Below, piece by piece: positions 26,970 to 35,875 of a stretch of 64,000 nucleotides of DNA. Position 1 is the first letter of the stretch; every line of letters starts with the position of its first letter. The stretch is from Gammaproteobacteria bacterium (GTDB lineage: Bacteria > Pseudomonadota > Gammaproteobacteria > Xanthomonadales > SZUA-36). Under the pieces are notes generated by a model. It did not search any database and was not told the DNA's origin. It worked only from the letters and a program-made list of their open reading frames with translations. A program made the position numbers and the translations under genes. Where the stretch lies: contig JAUHYP010000002.1 of assembly GCA_030426265.1 (NCBI GenBank), positions 1 through 64,000 of the forward strand, given 5' to 3'.

Positions 26970-28334
26970 TCAGGTGTCGGCGGCTTCGGCGTCCTTCGCC
27001 CCGTCCGGCTTCTGCGCGTACAGGTGCACGTCACGCTGCGGAAAGGGAATGGAGATGCCCGCCTCGTCGAAGCGCCGCTTCACGGCGCGGGTGAGGTCCC
27101 AGTACACCTCCCAGTAGTCCTCTGTCTTCACCCAGGGGCGGCAGACGAAGTTCACGGAGGAATCCGCCAGTTCGTGCACCTTGACCACCGGCTCCGGGTC
27201 CTCGAGCACCTTCGGGTGCGCCTTCACGGCCTCCACCAGGAGGGCCTCGACCTGGTCCATGTCGTCGTCGTAACCGACGCCGAAGACCAGGTCCACGCGC
27301 CGCTGGGTGACGCCCGTATAATTGGTGATGACATCGCCCCAGATCTTGTTGTTCGGGACGACGACCTGCTTGTTGTCCACCGTCCCGATGGTGGTGTTCA
27401 CCATGCTCATGGATTTCACGGTGCCCTGGATGCCGGCCACGTCCACGTAGTCGCCCTCGTCGAAGGGCTTGTACAGCATGATCATGACGCCGCTGGCGAA
27501 ATTGCCCAGGGTGTCCTGCAGCGCGAAGGCGATGATGAAGCTGGCGCCGCCGATCAGCGCGATCAGGGGCGTGATGTTGACATTGAGCGCGGCCAGTCCC
27601 GCGAGGAAGCCGACCAGCAGCATGAATCGTGGCAGGTTGCGGCGATTGAACTTTTCGATCATGCGCGAAGAACGGCCGGACAGGGAGAGCCCCTTGTTGA
27701 TGGCGCGGGCCATGACATGGCCGATGAGAAAGAAGGCCACGATGAATCCCAGGACGATCGCGGTGTTCTTCATCCAGCGCTTGCCGCCCTCCGGATCGGT
27801 GAACCAGTCCCTGAACTTCGCCAGCACCGTGTCGGCGTCCTCGATGTCGGCGTGAATGTCGTCCACCGCGGCGATGTAGCGACGGGCGAGCACCACGTCC
27901 TCCGGCGGCAGCAACTGGTCGTCCACGCCCACCTTGCGCGTGATCTCGTCGAGGACGACCTCGAGTCGTTCGATGGTTTCGTCCCGTGCGCGGCCGAGTT
28001 CCCTGAGCCGATCCTGCCGGGCCGCGTGGGCTGCCTCCGCCTCGGCTTCGGGTTCTGGCGGCGGGCTGCCATCCGCCGTCGTTTCCTGCTCCTGCGCCAG
28101 CACCTCGAGTTCCACGGCGCCGAGTCGTTCCACGGCTTCGCGCAGGCGGTCCTGCCAGGCCTCGGCCTCGACACGGAGTTCCTCCACCGTGAGGGGCGCG
28201 AGCCGGATCTCCAGGACGCGCAGGCTGATGTCCGGATCGTCGGCGGTGGTGGCCTCGCCTTCCTGGGCGGAGGCGGCAAAGGGCAGGAAGGCGGCGAGCC
28301 ACAGCAGGGCGAGCCAGGGCGAGATTCGACGCAT
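26970..28334 (-). CDS. MscS-family mechanosensitive channel
   Basis: Small-conductance mechanosensitive channel homologue (454 residues). A signal peptide (to AASAQ) is followed by a periplasmic, Glu/Ala-rich coiled-coil of about 150 residues, membrane segments, and the MscS pore helix and beta domain: LIALIGGASFIIAFALQDTL, NFASGVMIML, EGDYVDVAGIQGTVKSM, VVVPNNKIWGDVITNYTG. The periplasmic extension makes it larger than E. coli MscS, as in MscM/YbdG-like relatives. It would release solutes on hypo-osmotic shock. The ATG at 28334 begins a clear signal peptide. It is divergent from the deacetylase gene. Confidence 0.93.
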   Translation of the reverse strand: MRRISPWLALLWLAAFLPFAASAQEGEATTADDPDISLRVLEIRLAPLTVEELRVEAEAWQDRLREAVERLGAVELEVLAQEQETTADGSPPPEPEAEAEAAHAARQDRLRELGRARDETIERLEVVLDEITRKVGVDDQLLPPEDVVLARRYIAAVDDIHADIEDADTVLAKFRDWFTDPEGGKRWMKNTAIVLGFIVAFFLIGHVMARAINKGLSLSGRSSRMIEKFNRRNLPRFMLLVGFLAGLAALNVNITPLIALIGGASFIIAFALQDTLGNFASGVMIMLYKPFDEGDYVDVAGIQGTVKSMSMVNTTIGTVDNKQVVVPNNKIWGDVITNYTGVTQRRVDLVFGVGYDDDMDQVEALLVEAVKAHPKVLEDPEPVVKVHELADSSVNFVCRPWVKTEDYWEVYWDLTRAVKRRFDEAGISIPFPQRDVHLYAQKPDGAKDAEAADT

Positions 28335-28438
28335 GCGGGAACCGGTCTTCTGAGGGAGAGCCTTGATGATAAACGAGAACGATCGGCCGGCCCGACCGGG
28401 GGATATACTCGGACCCTCTCCCCTCGAAGCCCCCGACG

Positions 28439-29407
28439 ATGAGACCAACCCTTCGTTCAATGCTGTTGATGGCCACGGCGATGACCGCACTGGCGGCCCA
28501 GGCCCGCGAAATCGCGATCACCTTCGACGATGCGCCGCGGGGCGACGGGCGCGTGTTCACGGGTCCGGAGCGGACAACGGCCCTGTTGGCGTCCCTGGAC
28601 GAGGCCGGTGTCGAGGGGGCGATCTTCTTCGCAGTGGGACAGCAGGTGGATTCGCCCGGCGAGCGCCGGCTGCGCGCCTATTCTGCGGCCGGCCACTACC
28701 TCGCCAACCACAGCCACACGCACGGCTCCCCCGAGAGGCTGGGGGTCGAGGCCTACCTGGAGGATGTCCGCCAGGCGGACCATGTGCTCTCACCCCTGCC
28801 GTCATACCTGCGCCTGTACCGCTTTCCCTTCCTCAACGAGGGCCGTGACGAAGCGACCCGCGATGCCCTGCGCGATGGCCTGGTCGCACAGGACCTCGGG
28901 CAGGGCTACGTGACCGTGGACAACTACGACTGGTACATGGAGTACCTGCTGCAGCAGGCCCTTTCGGAAGGCCGCGAGGTCGATTACGAACGCCTTGGCG
29001 CGCTCTACGTCGGGTTGCTGAGCGAGGCCGTCGAATTCTACGACCGCATCGCCGTCGAAACGCTCGGCCGGTCCCCGCGGCACGTGCTGCTGCTGCACGA
29101 GAACGACCTCGCGGCCCTGTTCGTGGACGACCTGGTCAGGGCCCTGCGCGACGCCGGCTGGTCCATCATTCCGGGCCCCGTCGCATACGAGGACGCCCTC
29201 GCCGGGCGCGTGCCGGACACCCTGTTCCTCGGACAGGGCCGCGTGGCCGCCCTGGCGGCGGAAGCGGGCCGTCCACGGCCCGAGCTGGTGCACGAGGCCG
29301 AAGACGAGGACTGGCTGGAAGCCCGGTTCGAGGCGGCCGGTGTGTTCGGCCCACTGCCCGCGTCGGACACGGGAACATCGATCCCGGAAGCAGCCGGCCG
29401 GCCATGA
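28439..29407 (+). CDS. Exported polysaccharide deacetylase (NodB domain)
   Basis: Carbohydrate esterase family 4 protein (322 residues) with a signal peptide ending near AAQA. The NodB core starts at once: AITFDDAPRGD with Asp30/Asp31, a metal-binding His pair in NHSHTHGSP (His91 and His95), and LRLYRFPFLNEG, which replaces the more usual RPPYG. Late in the domain VLLLHENDLAALF supplies the catalytic His motif. It should remove N- or O-acetyl groups from a periplasmic or surface polysaccharide or peptidoglycan. A 4-bp ATGA overlap couples it to the next gene. Confidence 0.9.
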   Translation: MRPTLRSMLLMATAMTALAAQAREIAITFDDAPRGDGRVFTGPERTTALLASLDEAGVEGAIFFAVGQQVDSPGERRLRAYSAAGHYLANHSHTHGSPERLGVEAYLEDVRQADHVLSPLPSYLRLYRFPFLNEGRDEATRDALRDGLVAQDLGQGYVTVDNYDWYMEYLLQQALSEGREVDYERLGALYVGLLSEAVEFYDRIAVETLGRSPRHVLLLHENDLAALFVDDLVRALRDAGWSIIPGPVAYEDALAGRVPDTLFLGQGRVAALAAEAGRPRPELVHEAEDEDWLEARFEAAGVFGPLPASDTGTSIPEAAGRP

Positions 29408-30294
29408 AGGCCCTGCGCGTCGGCGGCGTCCCCGAGCATTTCAACCTGCCCTGGCGGCTGGCGCTGGAGGCCGGAGCCTTCGAGGCGGCCGGCGTGCCGG
29501 TGCGTTACACAGACTATCCCGGAGGCACCGGGGCCATGGCGCAGGCCCTGGCGGAAGGCGAACTGGACCTCGCCCTGATGCTGACCGAAGGCGCGACCCT
29601 GGACATCCTCCGTGGCGGCGATCACCGGCTGGTCAAGGTCTGGGTGTCCTCGCCGCTGGTGTGGGGCATCCATGTGCCTGCCGGCTCCGGCATTCGCGGG
29701 ACCGCCGGGCTGGCCGGCGGGCGCATCGCGATCAGTCGCCATGGTTCGGGCTCCCACCTCATCGCCGTGGTGGACGCCCAGGCGCGGGGCCGTGATCCGG
29801 AATCCCTGGAGTTCGTGGTGGTCAACGACCTGGAGGGCGCGCGGGCCGCCCTGGCAGAGGGCAGGGCGGAAGTGTTTCTCTGGGAGCGGCACATGACCCA
29901 GCCGCTGGTCGACGCCGGCGAATTCCGGCGCGTGGGAGAACGGGTCGTGCCCTGGCCTGCCTTCGTGGCCAGTGTCCGGACCCGGGTCATCGGGCGCCGC
30001 GGCGAAGAGGTTCGATCCGTGCTGGACATCGCGAGCCGCTGGGCGCGGCGCCTGAAGCGCCGAGCCGGCGCCGCGCAGGAGATCAGCGAACGCTACGGAC
30101 TGGAAAAAGCCAGTGCACGGTCCTGGCTGGAAACCGTGCACTGGCCTGCGGGCTATCGCCGTCCGACATCGGCCCTGGCCCGTGTCCATGCGGCGTTGCG
30201 CAGCCAGGGGGCCCTCGACGGACGGGATCCGGCATCCCTGCCGGATCCGTGGGTGTCGATTCAGTTGGGAAGAATCACTGCATCGATCACGTGA
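29404..30294 (+). CDS. NMT1/THI5-like binding-protein fold without signal peptide
   Basis: Protein of 296 residues with the type 2 periplasmic-binding fold of NMT1/THI5 and ABC solute receptors: [48 protein letters not shown] and [19 protein letters not shown]. There is no signal peptide or lipobox, and no permease or ATPase gene nearby, so it is probably cytoplasmic and not a classic transporter receptor. Ligand unknown. It overlaps the deacetylase gene by 4 bp. Its 3' end overlaps the convergent fasciclin gene by 34 bp, in frames that leave both intact. Confidence 0.85.
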   Translation: MKALRVGGVPEHFNLPWRLALEAGAFEAAGVPVRYTDYPGGTGAMAQALAEGELDLALMLTEGATLDILRGGDHRLVKVWVSSPLVWGIHVPAGSGIRGTAGLAGGRIAISRHGSGSHLIAVVDAQARGRDPESLEFVVVNDLEGARAALAEGRAEVFLWERHMTQPLVDAGEFRRVGERVVPWPAFVASVRTRVIGRRGEEVRSVLDIASRWARRLKRRAGAAQEISERYGLEKASARSWLETVHWPAGYRRPTSALARVHAALRSQGALDGRDPASLPDPWVSIQLGRITASIT

Positions 30295-30764
30295 ATGACG
30301 CCGTTGCTGGCCATGATGTCGGCCTTCGCGACGGTCGCGTTGTCGATCTTCACCATGCCGTTCTCGACCATGATGTCGACCGCCGCTCCGTTCACCGTGG
30401 TGGCGCTGGACAGCCCGGCCACCTGGGTCGAGGTCACCTTGCCGGGAACGACGTGGTAGGTGAGGATGGCGGTGAGCTGGTCCTTGTTCTCCGGCTTGAG
30501 CAGGTTCTCCACCGTGCCGGCGGGCAGCTTCGCGAAGGCCTCGTCGGTCGGGGCGAACACCGTGAAGGGGCCGTCGCCTTTCAGCGTTTCCACCAGGCCG
30601 GCAGCCTTCAGCGCCGCGGCCAGGGTATTGAAGTCGCCGGCGCTCACGGCCGTGTCGACGATGTCCTTTCCTTTCTTGTCGTAGCTGCCGGCAAGAACGG
30701 GGTTGAAAGCCACCAGGGCGGCGCCGGCAACCAGGCCGGCCAGTGTCAGGGTGCGAAATTTCAT
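30261..30764 (-). CDS. Fasciclin (FAS1) domain secreted protein
   Basis: Single FAS1-domain protein (167 residues) with a signal peptide (to VLAGS). It contains the two conserved FAS1 boxes: [21 protein letters not shown] (two parts of H1) and [10 protein letters not shown], with [14 protein letters not shown] (H2) at the end. Bacterial FAS1 proteins act in adhesion or cell-surface interactions. It is transcribed alone and converges on the binding-protein-like gene, with a 34-bp 3' overlap. Confidence 0.95.
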   Translation of the reverse strand: MKFRTLTLAGLVAGAALVAFNPVLAGSYDKKGKDIVDTAVSAGDFNTLAAALKAAGLVETLKGDGPFTVFAPTDEAFAKLPAGTVENLLKPENKDQLTAILTYHVVPGKVTSTQVAGLSSATTVNGAAVDIMVENGMVKIDNATVAKADIMASNGVIHVIDAVILPN

Positions 30765-30990
30765 GGGTCGATCCTCTCAGTGTGCGATTGGGAGTCCGCC
30801 GGCCGGCAGTGGCCGGACCCGGCGATATCCGATGCCGTCGGCACCGGAGTGCGCAGTCTCGGCGAGCGGTGGTGAATGCGGCGTGCGTGCCGCGTGAAAA
30901 GCCCGTCAGGATGTTCCTGATCGCCGCAGCCCGGCTTTTCCCCGGGCCCCTGGGCGGCGACAATGGGGTGATTCCATTCGGAGCTTCGCC

Positions 30991-31197
30991 ATGCTCGGTC
31001 TTCCCCAACGCCTGACCCGCTGGATCGGTGGCCTGCGGTTCCCGGTCCTGCTGCTGGTGACCGCCGTCGTGTTCCTGGTCGACCTTTTCGTCCCGGATGC
31101 GCTGCCACTCGTCGACGAATTGCTGCTGGCGCTGCTGACCGTGGTGCTGGCGAAGCTCAAGCGCAAACCCGGAGCGGTCACGAAAACCCCTGAATGA
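30991..31197 (+). CDS. Small DUF6116-like membrane protein
   Basis: A 68-residue protein with an amphipathic start (LPQRLTRWIGGLRFP), one hydrophobic helix LLLVTAVVFLVDLFVPDALP and a second segment LVDELLLALLTVVLAKLKRK. This pattern matches what I recall as the DUF6116 small membrane proteins of Xanthomonadales-like bacteria. Function unknown. The 226 bp between it and the fasciclin gene hold nothing else I recognise. Confidence 0.75.
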   Translation: MLGLPQRLTRWIGGLRFPVLLLVTAVVFLVDLFVPDALPLVDELLLALLTVVLAKLKRKPGAVTKTPE

Positions 31198-31217
31198 GGC
31201 GTGTATCATCCGGTTCA

Positions 31218-31243
31218 GGACCCGCCGGCGACGTGACGGGTCC
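31218..31243 (+). repeat. Hairpin in the leader of the small barrel gene
   Basis: 7-bp arms GGACCCG and CGGGTCC with a 12-nt interior lie about 40 bp before the start of the next gene. No U-run is present, so a leader stem is more likely than a terminator. Confidence 0.35.
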
Positions 31244-31284
31244 CGACAACAATGCCGACAACGGCGAACGGAGAGGAAAACACC

Positions 31285-31848
31285 ATGCAAGCACTGACCC
31301 TGATGCGGGGCGGGCTCTTTGGCCTTTGCCTCGCGGCGTCGCCCCTGGCGGGGGCCGATGATCTTTCGTGGACCTACCTGGATGTCACCGTGGAGCAGGC
31401 CGACCCGGACATCGGCGATGCCGATTTCGGCTTCCGGGCCGAGGGCTCCCTGGGGCTGTTGCTGGGTTTCTACGGCTTCGCCCGCTGGGAAGAGGTGGAT
31501 GTCGAGGATGTGAGCGGTGACCTCAGCGCCAAGGACCTCGGCCTGGGCTGGCACATCGGGCTGGGCGATACGGTCCAGGGCCTGGCCGAACTGGCCTGGA
31601 GCGACCGCGAACTCGGCCCCTTCGACACGGACGGCTACACCGCGGCCCTGGGCGTTCGCGTGGCGCCGGGCGATCGCTGGGAGTTCGGCGCCAAGGCCGG
31701 CTACCGGGACCTCGATGCAAACCTCGAGGGCGGCTACGGCGAGGCCTATGTCCTGTGGAAGTTCGCCGGCGTGCTGGGCCTGACGGCCAGGGCCGAACTG
31801 GCGGAAGAGGCCAACCGTTTCGGCGTCGGGGCGCGCATCAGTTTCTGA
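31285..31848 (+). CDS. Small outer-membrane beta-barrel protein
   Basis: Exported protein of 187 residues. The ATG at 31285 follows GGAGAGG by about 8 nt and begins a signal peptide cleaved near PLAGADD. The mature part alternates polar and hydrophobic residues in eight or so strands (DLSWTYLDVTVEQAD, LGLLLGFYGFARWEEV, WHIGLGDTVQGLAELAWSD, AKAGYRDLD) and ends in Phe (GVGARISF), as expected for Bam-assembled barrels. Likely an 8-stranded porin-like or OmpA-barrel-type protein of unknown function. Confidence 0.85.
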   Translation: MQALTLMRGGLFGLCLAASPLAGADDLSWTYLDVTVEQADPDIGDADFGFRAEGSLGLLLGFYGFARWEEVDVEDVSGDLSAKDLGLGWHIGLGDTVQGLAELAWSDRELGPFDTDGYTAALGVRVAPGDRWEFGAKAGYRDLDANLEGGYGEAYVLWKFAGVLGLTARAELAEEANRFGVGARISF

Positions 31849-31881
31849 GCGGTGTGCCCGCCCCGGGCGCGCCCGGGGGCG

Positions 31882-32550
31882 TCAGCACCAACTCGCGCCG
31901 GGGCGATCGTCGCGGAGATACTCCTCGAGATTGGCCTCGATGATGCGGTAACCGACGTTGCCGTACAGCAGTTGCCGGCCTGAATTCATGGCCCAGGTGG
32001 GGCTGCCGGCAATCCGCTCGGCCTGGGAGCGCTTGAAGTCCGCCGCCAGGGCCGCCTGCGCCTTGCCGTTGTCCATCGTGTCCTGAAGCGCCGTCACGTC
32101 CAGGCCGAGTCCACGGGCGATCCGCACCAGTTCGGTGGCGCGCGAGATGTCCCGTCCCTCCACGAAGAAGGCTCCCCGCAGCGCCCTGGCGTAGTCGGCG
32201 GACTGTTCGGCGGAAGCCGCCAGTTCCGCGGCCTTCAGATGCAGGTGTGCCGGCAGCGAGCCGGTGGGGCGGACAGTGTCCCAGAGCCCGGAATGCAATT
32301 GCGTGTGCGGGTGCCCCTCCGCGGAGGATTGGACATGGTGCGCGAACCGTTCGAAGCCGTCTTCTTCGCCCCATTGCCTGCGGATCTTGCCGTGGGCGTC
32401 TCCGAACACGTCCACGCAGCGGGGCCGCAGGGTGATGCGGTCGCCCCAGCGATCCGCGACTTCCTCCAGTCGCGGTTGGCCGATCCAGGCCCAGACACAC
32501 AAAAGGTCGCTCCAGTATTCGACGACCGGCTTGTCACTGGTTTCATTCAT
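31882..32550 (-). CDS. DsbA/FrnE-family protein lacking the second active-site Cys
   Basis: Thioredoxin-fold protein of the DsbA/2-hydroxychromene-2-carboxylate isomerase family (222 residues), no signal peptide. The active-site stretch is SDLLCVWAWIGQPRL, so C-V-W-A (Cys18, Ala21) replaces the C-P-W-C typical of FrnE-like disulfide isomerases. The cis-Pro loop is GSPTWAMNSGRQLLYGNVGY. With a single cysteine it could act in glutathione-dependent isomerisation or reduction of mixed disulfides rather than dithiol oxidation. The ATG at 32550 precedes NETSDKPVVEYWSDLL. It is convergent with the barrel gene. Confidence 0.88.
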   Translation of the reverse strand: MNETSDKPVVEYWSDLLCVWAWIGQPRLEEVADRWGDRITLRPRCVDVFGDAHGKIRRQWGEEDGFERFAHHVQSSAEGHPHTQLHSGLWDTVRPTGSLPAHLHLKAAELAASAEQSADYARALRGAFFVEGRDISRATELVRIARGLGLDVTALQDTMDNGKAQAALAADFKRSQAERIAGSPTWAMNSGRQLLYGNVGYRIIEANLEEYLRDDRPGASWC

Positions 32551-32874
32551 GTGGGTGGTCCTGGCGATTACCCGCGGGCGCGCGGGTCTGGGCTGGGAAA
32601 CCATTCTAGCGCCGGCAGGAACGGCGCGTCAGGCGCCGCTCTAGCCCATCAGTCATACAGACTCGGAAATTTCGAGGCGGCATAATACGATTTACTTCGT
32701 AGATAAGCCCGCCAAAAAAACGGGAAACGTCGTACGAAGTAGAACGTATAGAACTGCCGTCAATGCATCAGGGACGGCCGGCCTGGGAGGGACCGGGTCG
32801 GTGGGTCGGTCAGGCGACGTTGCGGTGCCACCGTCAACGAGCGTGCCCGTGGGGCACGTGCCGAGGAGTTCAGC
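32551..32874. other. Divergent intergenic region with inverted repeat
   Basis: This 324-bp stretch between the FrnE-like gene and the TonB receptor holds no gene. It is locally AT-richer around 32685-32755 than its surroundings and contains the inverted repeat described separately; promoters for both genes should be here. Confidence 0.6.
32693..32741. repeat. Inverted repeat upstream of Oar-like receptor
   Basis: Arms TACTTCGTA (32693-32701) and TACGAAGTA (32733-32741) are perfect complements separated by 31 bp, about 135 bp before the receptor ATG. The spacing of about 40 bp centre to centre (near four helical turns) would suit two sites for a dimeric regulator or a DNA loop. It also contains a shorter TCGTACGA palindrome. 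Confidence 0.5.
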
Positions 32875-35751
32875 ATGACACCTGATGGCAACAACTTGCA
32901 CCGTTCCCTGAAGTTCTCCCTCCTGGCCTGCTGCATTGCCGCCGCGACCGGCGCGATGGCGCAGGACCAGGACGATGAAGACGGCGACAACCTCGTGCTC
33001 GAGGAAGTCGTGGTCACCGGCTCGCGCATCAGCCGGGTCCAGGTGGAGGGGCCTTCGCCCGTGGTCAGCATCGACGCCGAGACCATGGACGCGGAGGGCT
33101 TCACCACCGTCTACGAGGCCCTCAATTCCCTCACCCAGTTCTATGGCAACACCCAGGACGACCAGTTCGCGGGCGGCTTCACGCAGAACGCCAATACCGT
33201 CGACCTGCGCGGGCTCGGCCCGGGCCGCACCCTGGTCCTGATCAACGGCCGCCGGACTACCGATTATCCCTTGCCCTTCAACGGCCAGAGCAACCTGGTG
33301 AGCCTGGCGTCGGTCCCGATTGCGGCGGTAGAGCGTGTCGAGGTCCTCGCCAGCGGCGCCAGCGCCATTTACGGCTCCGACGCCGTGGCCGGCGTGATCA
33401 ACCTCGTCATGAAGGAACAAGTCGAGGGCGTGGACGTTCGCCTGCGACTGGGCGACACCACGGAGGGCGGTGGCGAGTCCCAGCGCCTGCAGGTGGTGGG
33501 CGGTTTCAGCGGGGACGACTGGGACCTGACCTACGCCCTCGAGTACTTCAACCGCGAACCGATCTGGGGCTACCAGCGCGATTACATGGACTCCATCGAG
33601 GACGACCCGGACGGCCCGCCCTTCGTCAACACGCGCAACCTGCTGGCCCTGGACAACTTCGACGCCTTCCGTGTCGGCAACGTCGGCCTGCGCTACATCG
33701 ACCCGACGCCCGCGGCCTGTGACATCTGGCCGGAGCTCGAGCACTCCTTCCGTCCCGGCGCGGGCTTCTACTGCGGCCGTGCGGACGACATTTCCCAGTT
33801 CACGATCCGCAACGGCACCGAGAACTATTCCGCCTTCCTCAACGGAAGCTGGCGCCTGAACGACAACGTCGAACTGTTCGGCTACATGAGCTACGTCGAC
33901 CGTGATTCGGAGTTCAACGTCGGGACGCTGTTCTGGACCTCGAACTTCTACGGTGAGTTCACGGACCAGTCGAACAGCTTTTCCAACCTCGGCAACATCG
34001 TCCAGTACGACCTGACGCCCTTCGGGCTCGGCGTGATCGAATGGCCGCAGGTCACCCTGTTGCAACGCATCTTCACCGCCAACGAAATGGGTGGCGAGGA
34101 CGTGAACAACAACAACTTCGACGAGCAGAGCATCGACATCACCCTGGGGGCGCGCGGCGACTTCGGCGCGAACTGGACCTGGGAAACGGCGTTCACCTAC
34201 GCCGAGTACGACCTCACCCGTGAACGCCGGCTGATCCTGGCCGCGGAGGCCGACGCCTTCTTCGCCGGCGACTTCCTCCAGAACCTCGAGCCCGACCCGC
34301 TGTTCGGCGGATTCTTCGCCGATTTCGGCGACCTGTCGGATCCCAACAACGTCTTCAACCGGCCGCTGACGCCCGCGGAGTTCATGTCGATCTCGGCGAT
34401 CGACCGGACCGAGGCGGACTCCAGCAACGCCACCATCGACTTCCAGGTGGTCGGAGACCTGTTCACGTTGCCCGCGGGCCCCGTGTCCATGGCGGCCGTG
34501 GCGGAATGGGGTACGCAGGAGTACGACATCCGTCTCGACCCGCGCCTGATCGCTGGTGACTGGGTCGGTTTCACCGGGACGGGCGGGGGCGGCGAACGTG
34601 ACCGCTACGCCATCGGTGCGGAGTTCCTGATTCCCGCGACCGACACGCTGACCTTCACGGCCGCCGCGCGCTACGACTACTACGACGACATCACCGACGT
34701 GGACGGCGCACCCACCTGGGCCCTGGGTGTCGAATACCGGCCCATCGACAGCCTGCTGCTGCGCGGCCGTTATGCCACCAGCTTCCGCGCTCCGGACATG
34801 CACTTCGTGTTCGCCAATCCCAGCGGGTTCTTCCAGACCGTGCCGGACTACTACCTTTGCGCGCGAGACTTCGGTATCGACGAGAGCTCGCCCGGCGGCC
34901 TGGATGCCTGTGTGGACCCGATCCGCGGGGATCTCGGCGCCTCCAGCGTCCAGGGTTCGCGTTCGGGCAACCCCGGCCTGGAGGAGGAAGAGGGCGAGTC
35001 CTACACCGTGGGCTTCGTCTGGCAGGCGCTCGACAACCTGACGCTGAGCGTGGACTACTACGACATCCACCTGGAAAACATCGTCGTGGACCGTTCGGTG
35101 GACACGCTGCTCAGGGATGAACGGGCCTGCCTGCTCGGGGCCCCCTACGTGGTCACACCCGGTACGGACTGCGCCGACGTGGCCAACCGCATCGTCCGGT
35201 TCCCGGTCACCAGTGGCGTGAACTCCGAAACCATCAACACGGTGGCGGTGGGGCCGTTCAACCAGGCGGTGCAGGAGACCAACGGCATCGACGCCGCGCT
35301 GAACTACACCCTGGACACGTCGAAGGCCGGCCTGTGGTCGCTGGACATGGCATGGACCCGGGTGTTCGACCAGAAGTCGGCGACGTTGCCGACGGACCCG
35401 GTGGAGTCCTTCACGGACCTCACGCAGGACTTCCGCAGCCGCTTCCGCACCACGGTGGGCTGGATGTACGAGGACTTCTCGGCCACGGTGCTCTGGAACC
35501 GCCTGGGCTCCTCGCTCACCAGCGACAGCCTGTTCAGCGACAACAAGACCCGCGTCGACGCCCTGGACCTCTTCAACGCCACCGTGCGCTACCAGTTCAC
35601 GGACGCCTTCAGCGTGACCCTGGTCGGCAACAACATCTTCGACGAGGAGCCGCCCATCACGTCCGAAGAGGAGTATCCGTACTTCAACATCTTCAACTAC
35701 GACCCTTACGGTCGCGAGCTGTTCATCGAACTCGGCTACGTCTTCAACTGA
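32875..35751 (+). CDS. Oar-like TonB-dependent receptor
   Basis: Complete outer-membrane TonB-dependent receptor (958 residues). The ATG follows GAGGAG. After a signal peptide (to AMAQ) an acidic segment leads to the TonB-box region LVLEEVVVTGSRISR (about 39-53) and a plug with TVDLRGLGPGRTLVLINGRR and SGASAIYGSDAVAGVINLVMK. The barrel follows and ends in the aromatic-rich GRELFIELGYVFN. Wording of the plug (VVVTGSRI, GLGPGRTLVLINGRR) fits the large subfamily common in marine gammaproteobacteria for peptides, oligosaccharides or other large nutrients. No substrate genes are adjacent, so the ligand is unknown. A clear terminator follows. Confidence 0.95.
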   Translation: MTPDGNNLHRSLKFSLLACCIAAATGAMAQDQDDEDGDNLVLEEVVVTGSRISRVQVEGPSPVVSIDAETMDAEGFTTVYEALNSLTQFYGNTQDDQFAGGFTQNANTVDLRGLGPGRTLVLINGRRTTDYPLPFNGQSNLVSLASVPIAAVERVEVLASGASAIYGSDAVAGVINLVMKEQVEGVDVRLRLGDTTEGGGESQRLQVVGGFSGDDWDLTYALEYFNREPIWGYQRDYMDSIEDDPDGPPFVNTRNLLALDNFDAFRVGNVGLRYIDPTPAACDIWPELEHSFRPGAGFYCGRADDISQFTIRNGTENYSAFLNGSWRLNDNVELFGYMSYVDRDSEFNVGTLFWTSNFYGEFTDQSNSFSNLGNIVQYDLTPFGLGVIEWPQVTLLQRIFTANEMGGEDVNNNNFDEQSIDITLGARGDFGANWTWETAFTYAEYDLTRERRLILAAEADAFFAGDFLQNLEPDPLFGGFFADFGDLSDPNNVFNRPLTPAEFMSISAIDRTEADSSNATIDFQVVGDLFTLPAGPVSMAAVAEWGTQEYDIRLDPRLIAGDWVGFTGTGGGGERDRYAIGAEFLIPATDTLTFTAAARYDYYDDITDVDGAPTWALGVEYRPIDSLLLRGRYATSFRAPDMHFVFANPSGFFQTVPDYYLCARDFGIDESSPGGLDACVDPIRGDLGASSVQGSRSGNPGLEEEEGESYTVGFVWQALDNLTLSVDYYDIHLENIVVDRSVDTLLRDERACLLGAPYVVTPGTDCADVANRIVRFPVTSGVNSETINTVAVGPFNQAVQETNGIDAALNYTLDTSKAGLWSLDMAWTRVFDQKSATLPTDPVESFTDLTQDFRSRFRTTVGWMYEDFSATVLWNRLGSSLTSDSLFSDNKTRVDALDLFNATVRYQFTDAFSVTLVGNNIFDEEPPITSEEEYPYFNIFNYDPYGRELFIELGYVFN

Positions 35752-35774
35752 CAGCCGTCACCGATCGTCTCGTT

Positions 35775-35796
35775 CGCCCGGCGCCACCGCCGGGCG
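35775..35796 (+). terminator. Intrinsic terminator of the TonB receptor
   Basis: An 8-bp perfect GC stem (CGCCCGGC / GCCGGGCG) with a 6-nt loop is followed directly by TTTTCTTT, 23 bp after the receptor stop. Confidence 0.88.
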
Positions 35797-35875
35797 TTTT
35801 CTTTGGGCCCATTGCGCACGGCGGGGCGACCTCGCCTATGCTGGGAGTCGTGAATCGCTGGGAGGAGAGACCCGG

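Noticed and set aside
28360-28380. Fur-box-like TGATGATAAACGAGAAC between the MscS and deacetylase genes
   Set aside because: Agreement with the 19-bp Fur consensus is weak and neither gene is an iron function.
28404-28409. TATACT as promoter of the deacetylase gene
   Set aside because: No acceptable -35 lies at 16-18 bp, so it is not listed as a promoter.
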